Source: Acetobacteraceae bacterium AT-5844
GTDB taxonomy: Bacteria > Pseudomonadota > Alphaproteobacteria > Acetobacterales > Acetobacteraceae
NCBI GenBank assembly: GCA_000245075.1
Contig: JH599923.1
Location: 1-38,597, forward strand
Direction of reading: 5' to 3'
DNA length: 38,597 nucleotides
Position numbers and translations under genes: made by a program. Shown here piece after piece: positions 33,137-38,597 of the stretch. The number at the start of each line of letters is the position of its first letter. Position 1 is the stretch's first letter. The notes beneath the pieces were generated by a model. It had not been told where the DNA came from. It was given only the letters and a program-made list of their open reading frames with translations, and did not search any database.

Positions 33137-33160
33137 ATAGTACGAATCTCGCCATACTTT
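33120..33160 (+). promoter_or_regulatory. Candidate MarR operator and promoter of the Mo-hydroxylase operon
   Basis: TATTCAA and TTGAATA (33120-33126 and 33133-33139) are inverted around CGACCA and straddle the MarR stop. The right arm contains TTGAAT, a good -35, followed after 16 bp by TACTTT (33155-33160) as -10. A repressor bound here would block this promoter, which is about 50 bp before the first hydroxylase gene. Confidence 0.55.
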
Positions 33161-33208
33161 CCAGGTCGGACGCGCCCCTGCGTCCGCGCCTTCGCCTGGA
33201 GGACCAAC

Positions 33209-33715
33209 ATGGCGATAAGGATCAACGGCGCTGAAGTCGAAGCGCCGGAGGACGCCCGCGTCTCCCTGCTCGATCTGCTGCGCGAGCGTGTCCATCTCAC
33301 CGGCACCAAGGTCGGCTGCAATCAGGGGGCCTGCGGGGCCTGCACCGTTCTGGTCGATGGCGAACGCGTGCTGTCCTGCCTGACCCTGGCAGCACAGGTT
33401 GACGGACGGTCCGTCACCACCATTGAGGGGCTGGCCGAAGCCGAGGCTCTCCATCCGCTTCAGGCCGCTTTCATCGACCATGACGGCTTCCAATGCGGGT
33501 ATTGCACGCCCGGCCAGATCTGCGCAGCCGCCGCCATGTTGGCTGAGGTCGCTGCCGGCGCGCCGAGCTATGTCACCGCCGATCTGACAGCCGAACGCGT
33601 CCCTCTGACGCGCGAGGAGATCCGCGAGCGGATGAGCGGGAATCTGTGTCGTTGCGGCGCCCATAACGGCATCGTCGACGCCATCCTGCAGGTCGCGGCG
33701 GAGCGCGCGGCATGA
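33209..33715 (+). CDS. Molybdenum hydroxylase, [2Fe-2S] small subunit
   Basis: A 168-residue iron-sulfur subunit of the xanthine dehydrogenase/CO dehydrogenase (CoxS/PaoA) family, with GGAGGA before the ATG. The plant-type cluster ligands are in GCNQGACGACTVLVDGERVLSC (Cys 37, 42, 45, 57); the second cluster is bound by FQCGYCTPGQI (96, 99) and NLCRCG (147, 149). It carries electrons from the Mo centre to FAD. No Tat signal precedes the domain, unlike E. coli PaoA, so the enzyme is probably cytoplasmic. It overlaps the FAD-subunit gene by 4 bp. Confidence 0.95.
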   Translation: MAIRINGAEVEAPEDARVSLLDLLRERVHLTGTKVGCNQGACGACTVLVDGERVLSCLTLAAQVDGRSVTTIEGLAEAEALHPLQAAFIDHDGFQCGYCTPGQICAAAAMLAEVAAGAPSYVTADLTAERVPLTREEIRERMSGNLCRCGAHNGIVDAILQVAAERAA

Positions 33716-34698
33716 ACCCGGTCGAGTATCGCCGCCCGGCAACGGCTGACGAGGCCCTCACATTGACCGGCTCCGCCGGCGCCAGGCTGCTCGGCGGCGG
33801 CACCAACCTTGTCGATCTCATGCGCAAGGGCGTTGAGCGCCCTTCCCTGCTGGCCGACGTCTCGGGGCTCTCGTCCCTGATTGAACCCACCGAGGGCGGC
33901 GGCCTGATGATCGGCGCCGCGGCGCGGAACAGCGCCGTGGCCGCTCATCCGCTGGTGCGTGCCCATTATCCCATGCTCGCCCGCGCGATCCTGGCGGGAG
34001 CCTCCGCCCAGATCCGCAACATGGCCACGGTCGGCGGCAATCTGATGCAGCGAACCCGCTGCCTGTACTTTGCCGACACGGCCGGATCACGCTGCAACAA
34101 GCGTTCGCCTGGAAGCGGCTGCGACGCGCTGGAGGGTTTCAACCGCTATCATGCGATCCTCGGTGCCTCCGGCGACTGCATCGCTGTTCATCCGTCGGAT
34201 ATGGGCGTGGCACTTGCCGCCCTGGACGCTCAAATCCGCATCTTGAGCACCGGCGGCATACGGGTGGTCCCTCTCACCGAGTTCCATCGCCTGCCGGGTG
34301 ACAGACCCGACCTCGAGACCGCGCTGGAGCCTGGCGAGCTGATCGTCTCGATAGAGCTCCCCCCATCATCCGTCGCAGCCCGCTCTGCCTATCGCAAGGT
34401 GCGCGACAGGGCGAGCTATGCCTTCGCCCTCGTCTCGGTCGCCGCCGGGTTGGCGGTCCGGGACGGGCGGGTCGAGGATGTCCGCATCGCCTTCGGAGGG
34501 GTCGCGCCGCGGCCCTGGCGCGCATTCCGCGCCGAAGCGGTGCTCCTGGGCCGCCCGCCGACGACCGAAGCTTTCGAGGAAGCCGCCGAGGCAGAGCTTC
34601 AGGATGCCACGCCGCTTTCAGGCAATAGCTTCAAGCCGAACCTTGTCAGACGGACGATGACCGCCGTCCTGTCCGAACTCGCTGGAGATGATCGATGA
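33712..34698 (+). CDS. Molybdenum hydroxylase, FAD subunit with PaoB-like extra cysteines
   Basis: A 328-residue flavin subunit (CoxM type). The FAD motifs are ARLLGGGTNLVDLMR (about 24-38) and IRNMATVGGNLMQRTRC (about 101-117). After the second motif comes an insert with Cys117, 128, 137 and 156 (RTRCLYF, SRCNKR, GSGCDA, GDCIAVHPSD). This matches PaoB/YagS-type subunits, where such an insert holds an additional [4Fe-4S] cluster, and is absent from plain CoxM proteins. The C-terminal CO-dehydrogenase flavoprotein domain includes YRKVRDRASYAFALVSVAAG. It is coupled to both neighbours by 4-bp overlaps. The extra cluster points to the aldehyde-oxidoreductase branch. Confidence 0.93.
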   Translation: MNPVEYRRPATADEALTLTGSAGARLLGGGTNLVDLMRKGVERPSLLADVSGLSSLIEPTEGGGLMIGAAARNSAVAAHPLVRAHYPMLARAILAGASAQIRNMATVGGNLMQRTRCLYFADTAGSRCNKRSPGSGCDALEGFNRYHAILGASGDCIAVHPSDMGVALAALDAQIRILSTGGIRVVPLTEFHRLPGDRPDLETALEPGELIVSIELPPSSVAARSAYRKVRDRASYAFALVSVAAGLAVRDGRVEDVRIAFGGVAPRPWRAFRAEAVLLGRPPTTEAFEEAAEAELQDATPLSGNSFKPNLVRRTMTAVLSELAGDDR

Positions 34699-37007
34699 GC
34701 AGGATTCAGAATGCCATCATCGGGTCGGTCAGGACCGCGATCGGGTGGGTTCCAGCGCAGTGGCTGCCGGGCGGCACGCCGGACCCATTGATCGGACGCA
34801 ACGCGGTGATCGGGCGCCAGGCCTCCCGGCTGGACGGCCCGCTGAAGGTTGCCGGGAAGGCCCGCTTCGCGGCCGAGATCGCGATGGACCGCCTCTCCTA
34901 CGCCGCGCTGGCGCATAGTCCGATCACCCGCGGGCGCATCACACGGCTCGACACCAGTGCCGCCGAAGCGGCGCCCGGGGTCATCCTGGTGCTGACCCAC
35001 CGCAACATGCCGCGCTTGAACCCCCTGCCCCTGATCAGCATCACCGACCTCGGCGCCGTGGGAAACAGCAACCTGCCGATCATGCAGGACCAGGTGATTC
35101 GGTATAACGGCCAGGTCGTCGCGCTGGTGGTCGCTGAGACACAGGAGCAGGCCGACCACGCCGCTTCGCTGCTCGAGATCGACTATGCAGCCGAGGAGGC
35201 GAGAACCTCGTTCCACGACGCGAAGGCGACCGCGCGTGTTCCGGCCTCGATCCTGATCGAGAAGAATCACCTCTCGGTCGGCGACGCCGAGCGGGAGCTC
35301 GAACGGTCGGCCCACCATGTCGATGAGGTCTACCGGACGCCGGGCCAAAACCACAACGCCATCGAACCCCATGCCGTCACGGTGGCCTGGGAGGGCGAGG
35401 CGCTGCTCATCCACGATGCCACCCAGATGATCGCGGCGAGCGCCAACGCCATCGGCAAGCTCTTCGGCCTGAAGAAGGGACAGGTGCGCGTGGTCTCGCC
35501 CTTCGTTGGGGGCGGCTTCGGTGGCAAGGGGCTATGGGACCACCAGATCGTTGCCGTCGCGGCCGCCCGGCTGATCGGCCGCCCGCTGCGCCTGGCGCTC
35601 ACCCGTGAGGGCGTCTACCGGATCATCGGTGGCCGCACCCCTGCCGAGCAGCGTGTCGCCATCGGTGCCGATCCGGAGGGTACCTTCACGGCGCTCGTCC
35701 ATACCGGCTACTCCATCATGCCCCCTTACGGCGCCTGCCCGGAGCAGTACACGCTCGGAAGCCGCGCGCTTTACCGCTCGAAGAGCTTCGAAGTCGTCCA
35801 GCGCCATCTCGATCTCGACATCGTGCCCAATACCTTCATGCGGGCGCCCGGCGAGGCGATCGGCAGCTTCGCGCTCGAAAGCGCCATTGACGAGCTGGCG
35901 CATAGCATGGCGATCGATCCCATCGAGCTGCGCCTCCGCAACCTGCCGGAGCGGCATCCGACGACAGGCGTTCCCTTCTCGCAGCACGCTTTGGGCCAAG
36001 CCTACCGGGACGGCATGAAGCGGTTTGGCTGGGAGCGGCGAAGCGCTACGCCGGGAATGCGGCGCGAGGGCGAATGGCTCATCGGCATGGGCTGCGCCAC
36101 AGGAAGCTTTCCTTATGCGCGGATGCCTGGCGCGAACATCCGCCTCACCCTGCGCCGCGACAGTTCCGCGACGCTGTCCTGCTCGGCGCAGGAGATGGGC
36201 ATGGGCACCGCGACGGTGCAGACACAGCACGCGGCGGACCGTCTCGGGCTGCCCCTCGACGCTATCACTTTCGAGCTGGGCGACTCCGCCCTGCCCGCGG
36301 CGCCCTTCGCTGGAGGTTCCTCGCAGACGGCGTCGCTTGCGGGCGCCGTGGTGGCCGCGGCGGACAAGCTGGCGGGCGAATTGCTGCGGCTTGCCGGAAA
36401 TGACAGCCCTCTCGCGGGTCTCCGGGCCGGCCAGGTCCGCCTCGCCGAAGGCAGCGTCGTTTCCATCGATGACCCCAACCGGCGTGAAAGCTATGGCTCG
36501 ATCCTGTCCCGCGCAGCGCGGGAGGAGATCACCGTCGCAGCAGCCGGAAGCCCGCCGATAGAGTTCCTGAAATTCGCCATTCACAGCACTTCGGCGGTGT
36601 TCTGCGAATTGCGCGTCAGCACGGTCACCGGCGAAATCCGCGTCGATCGGCTGTTAGGCTCATTCGACTGCGGGACAATCCTCAATCCCAAGACAGCAAC
36701 GAGCCAGCTCAAAGGCGGGATGATCATGGGCCTCGGGCTCGCGCTCACCGAGGAGACGCTGTTTGACGAGCGCAAGGGCCGGATCATGAACGCCTCGCTC
36801 GCCGACTATCACCTGCCCACGCATCTCGATGTGCCCGCTATCGACGTCATCTGGACCGGCATTCCCGACCCCCGCACGCCTCTCGGCGCGCGGGGGATCG
36901 GTGAGATCGGCATCACCGGTGTCGCGGCGGCCGTTGCCAATGCGGTCTTCAATGCGACAGGTCAGCGGATCCGCGACTTGCCGATCACACTGGACAAGCT
37001 GTGGTGA
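34695..37007 (+). CDS. Molybdenum hydroxylase, large Mo-cofactor subunit (PaoC/CoxL-like aldehyde oxidoreductase)
   Basis: A 770-residue catalytic subunit. The aldehyde oxidase N-domain begins RQASRLDGPLKVAGKARFAA. Mo-cofactor loops include SPFVGGGFGGKGLWDHQIVA, the MRAPGEAIGSFALESAIDEL segment (about 382, the substrate-arginine loop of PaoC-type enzymes), GQ-loop equivalents around SAQEMGMGTATVQTQHAA, and the C-terminal GARGIGEIGITGVAAAVANAV, whose glutamate (about 737) is the catalytic base. It lacks the CoxL active-site Cys loop of true CO dehydrogenase as far as can be seen, so an aldehyde or N-heterocycle is the likely substrate. No PaoD/XdhC-type maturation gene follows in the window. 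Confidence 0.95.
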   Translation: MSRIQNAIIGSVRTAIGWVPAQWLPGGTPDPLIGRNAVIGRQASRLDGPLKVAGKARFAAEIAMDRLSYAALAHSPITRGRITRLDTSAAEAAPGVILVLTHRNMPRLNPLPLISITDLGAVGNSNLPIMQDQVIRYNGQVVALVVAETQEQADHAASLLEIDYAAEEARTSFHDAKATARVPASILIEKNHLSVGDAERELERSAHHVDEVYRTPGQNHNAIEPHAVTVAWEGEALLIHDATQMIAASANAIGKLFGLKKGQVRVVSPFVGGGFGGKGLWDHQIVAVAAARLIGRPLRLALTREGVYRIIGGRTPAEQRVAIGADPEGTFTALVHTGYSIMPPYGACPEQYTLGSRALYRSKSFEVVQRHLDLDIVPNTFMRAPGEAIGSFALESAIDELAHSMAIDPIELRLRNLPERHPTTGVPFSQHALGQAYRDGMKRFGWERRSATPGMRREGEWLIGMGCATGSFPYARMPGANIRLTLRRDSSATLSCSAQEMGMGTATVQTQHAADRLGLPLDAITFELGDSALPAAPFAGGSSQTASLAGAVVAAADKLAGELLRLAGNDSPLAGLRAGQVRLAEGSVVSIDDPNRRESYGSILSRAAREEITVAAAGSPPIEFLKFAIHSTSAVFCELRVSTVTGEIRVDRLLGSFDCGTILNPKTATSQLKGGMIMGLGLALTEETLFDERKGRIMNASLADYHLPTHLDVPAIDVIWTGIPDPRTPLGARGIGEIGITGVAAAVANAVFNATGQRIRDLPITLDKLW

Positions 37008-37046
37008 GCTCCGACCGAGAGCATTGGGCTCGTCAATCAGCGGCCC

Positions 37047-38180
37047 TCAGAGGGTGACGCGCACCACGCTTTCCTTCGAGCCTCTGGCAGCCGCCCTTGT
37101 GTTCTTCACCGACACGAACAACGTGCCGCTGGCCTCATCCAACGCCATGCTGTTGGGGTGGGCTCCCAGCTCGACGGTGGCAATCGCGGCGTAGCTGGCG
37201 CTGTCCAGCACCGTGAGGGACCCACCCTCCCGGTTGGTGACGTAAAGGCGCTTGCGCGCGGCATCCAGCCGCAGCGTCAGCGGCCCTTTACCCGTCGGCG
37301 CTTCATGCAACAGCTTGCCGGTCTCCGGGTCCAGCGCCACCAGCCGGTTACCAGGGTGGTGGGAGACGAAGCCCGGCTGCATCTTCTCCTGGAAGCCCGG
37401 CATGCTCTCCAGCCCCTGGTCCACTGCCAGCACGCGGTTGCTGGCGGCATCGAAGGCCAGGTTCAGCGGCTGTTCCGCTCCGCCGGATTCGACATTGCGG
37501 GTGATGGCCAGGCTGCCCGCATCCACAGTCACCAGCCGCCCCAGCAGGGTGGAAACGAAGACCCGCCCCCGCGCATCGTCCATGGCGACGCCCGTCGCGC
37601 CAGGGCCGATACCCGTGATGGTCTTTTCCAGCTTCAGGTTCTTCGCATCCAGCGCAAAGAGCGCGCTGTCCTTCATGCCGCGCCCGGGCGCGTAGAGGCG
37701 CTGCCCGGTAGCATCCAGCTGCAGCTCGCGCAGGAAGTAGGTGTAGTTTTCCTTGCCGTCCTCGCCGCGCACCTTCTCATCCACCTGCACGGTGCCGAGC
37801 ACGCGGTTGGAAGCGATGTCGATGACGCTGATAGCGGCATCCACGCTGTGCCCGACATAGAGGCGGCCGCTGGCGTCATCCAGGGTGACGCCGAAGCCCT
37901 TCTTCGGCAGCGCGATCTCGGCCTGCACGGCCAGGGTGTGGGGATCGAGCCGGAACAGCTTGCTGGGGGGAGCGTTCTCTCCGAAACCGCCGGCGGAGGC
38001 GACAAAGAGCGCCTTCTGGCTAGGGCTGTAGGCCAGTTCATAGAGGGCAGGCGCCAGCTCGGCGCGCTGCACCTGGGCCTCCGCTGCGTGGCCGACGCGG
38101 GATGCGCCAGCCATACCGGCCGCCAGCAAGGCGAGGAAGGGCCTGCGGCCGAGGGCGGTGTGGGGACGGTGCGTTGCCAT
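37047..38180 (-). CDS. YncE-like beta-propeller protein, probably exported
   Basis: A 377-residue protein with a signal-like N-terminus, GRRPFLALLAAGMAGASRVG (twin-arginine-like), ending near HAAEAQ. The body is repeating propeller blades of the YncE/cytochrome d1-like type: LAYSPSQKALFVASAGG, GVTLDDASGRLYVGHSVDAA, GVAMDDARGRVFVSTLLGRL, LRLDAARKRLYVTNREGGSL and MALDEASGTLFVSVKN. YncE-type proteins are periplasmic and often linked to iron limitation. It lies 33 bp downstream of a DUF3325 gene on the same strand, a pairing typical of TonB/PepSY iron-uptake clusters. Biochemical role unknown. Confidence 0.9.
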   Translation of the reverse strand: MATHRPHTALGRRPFLALLAAGMAGASRVGHAAEAQVQRAELAPALYELAYSPSQKALFVASAGGFGENAPPSKLFRLDPHTLAVQAEIALPKKGFGVTLDDASGRLYVGHSVDAAISVIDIASNRVLGTVQVDEKVRGEDGKENYTYFLRELQLDATGQRLYAPGRGMKDSALFALDAKNLKLEKTITGIGPGATGVAMDDARGRVFVSTLLGRLVTVDAGSLAITRNVESGGAEQPLNLAFDAASNRVLAVDQGLESMPGFQEKMQPGFVSHHPGNRLVALDPETGKLLHEAPTGKGPLTLRLDAARKRLYVTNREGGSLTVLDSASYAAIATVELGAHPNSMALDEASGTLFVSVKNTRAAARGSKESVVRVTL

Positions 38181-38213
38181 GCGTGGGTCCTTTCGGAAAT
38201 CGTTGTGGGAGCC

Positions 38214-38546
38214 TTAGACGCTGCGCAGCAGCAGCATCAGGCCGGCTGGAATGGGCGCCGCCGCGAGCGCCAGGGCGATGCGAGGCGCGTAGGTCAGCAG
38301 CATTGCCAGTGGCATCGCCGTGGCGGTCAGGATGCCGGCCCAGAACACCAGCCCCAGCGCCCAGCCGGCGGCCTGCGCCACCGGCAGCATCGAGGCCGCC
38401 AGCAGCCCCCAGCCCAGCGCGGTGAGCAGGCGCCGGCGCCAGGGCGGAATGGCGCGGCGACGGAACACCTGCTCATGGTGCCGCTCCATGGCCAGGCAAA
38501 GGGCAAGGAAGCCAGCATAGGCGAGCGCGAAGCCGAGGACGATCAT
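38214..38546 (-). CDS. DUF3325 small membrane protein
   Basis: A 110-residue protein with three hydrophobic stretches (about 2-19, 42-60 and 65-105) and a basic loop, RRRAIPPWRRRLLTALG. Pattern and length match DUF3325, a family found next to PepSY-domain and DUF3649 proteins and TonB siderophore receptors. It is cotranscribed with the YncE-like gene. The remaining 51 bp to the window edge hold no complete gene; the next gene upstream, expected to be the PepSY protein, would lie outside. Confidence 0.8.
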   Translation of the reverse strand: MIVLGFALAYAGFLALCLAMERHHEQVFRRRAIPPWRRRLLTALGWGLLAASMLPVAQAAGWALGLVFWAGILTATAMPLAMLLTYAPRIALALAAAPIPAGLMLLLRSV

Positions 38547-38597
38547 CGCGCCGCCTCCGCCGGGCCGCGGGCGGGCAAGCCGGGTGCGGGCCTGCGG

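Noticed and set aside
33209-37007. Carbon monoxide dehydrogenase (coxSML)
   Set aside because: The FAD subunit's PaoB-like cysteine insert and the MRAPGEA loop of the large subunit fit the aldehyde oxidoreductase branch; the CoxL Cys active-site loop is not seen.

Overview
This is a GC-rich, densely packed chromosomal segment. The gene set points to an alphaproteobacterium, most likely Acetobacteraceae/Roseomonas-like: an ATP12-type F1-ATPase assembly chaperone, a HIG1-domain protein, AapJ-like binding proteins, several Bug-type (TctC) binding proteins, and a chorismate mutase-hisC-tyrA operon. The lineage is inferred from gene content and style only. No tRNA, rRNA, CRISPR array, intact transposon or prophage was seen.

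Region 1 (1-6.4 kb): the 3' part of a chorismate mutase-domain gene is translationally coupled to hisC and tyrA (Phe/Tyr/His biosynthesis) and ends at a strong rho-independent terminator. An AT-rich patch follows, then a KGG-repeat stress protein, a small ACT-domain protein and a large MscS-type channel. Region 2 (6.4-12.4 kb): a HIG1 membrane protein converges on a Na/Pi-cotransporter-family gene. Divergent from that gene is an etfB-etfA-3-hydroxyacyl-CoA dehydrogenase operon, followed by an ATP12 chaperone and an acylphosphatase. Region 3 (12.4-19.3 kb): two tandem paralogous amino-acid ABC binding proteins without permeases, a Bcr/CflA-type MFS exporter, a two-part methyltransferase, and guaA. 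Downstream of guaA is a roughly 360-bp gap holding a LysR helix-turn-helix fossil. Region 4 (19.3-24 kb): a coupled SbcCD-like pair of the YhaN/YhaO type.

Region 5 (24-37 kb) is the accessory, catabolic part. A CoA-transferase/HMG-CoA-lyase-like pair is divergent from an IclR regulator followed by an SMP-30-like lactonase and a Bug binding protein, with a 17-bp palindrome in the shared intergenic region. Next, a LysR regulator is divergent from a split ThDP 2-oxoacid decarboxylase (alpha and beta subunits), a tiny coupled ORF and a second Bug protein. Last, a MarR regulator precedes a three-subunit molybdenum hydroxylase whose FAD subunit carries PaoB-like extra cysteines. Together these genes could form a route from 2-oxoacid to aldehyde to carboxylate to acyl-CoA to lyase cleavage, under three local regulators. 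The individual families are well supported; the combined pathway is inference and is the best candidate here for an undescribed system.

Region 6 (37-38.6 kb): a YncE-like beta-propeller and a DUF3325 membrane protein, probably the end of a TonB/PepSY iron-uptake cluster that continues past the window edge.
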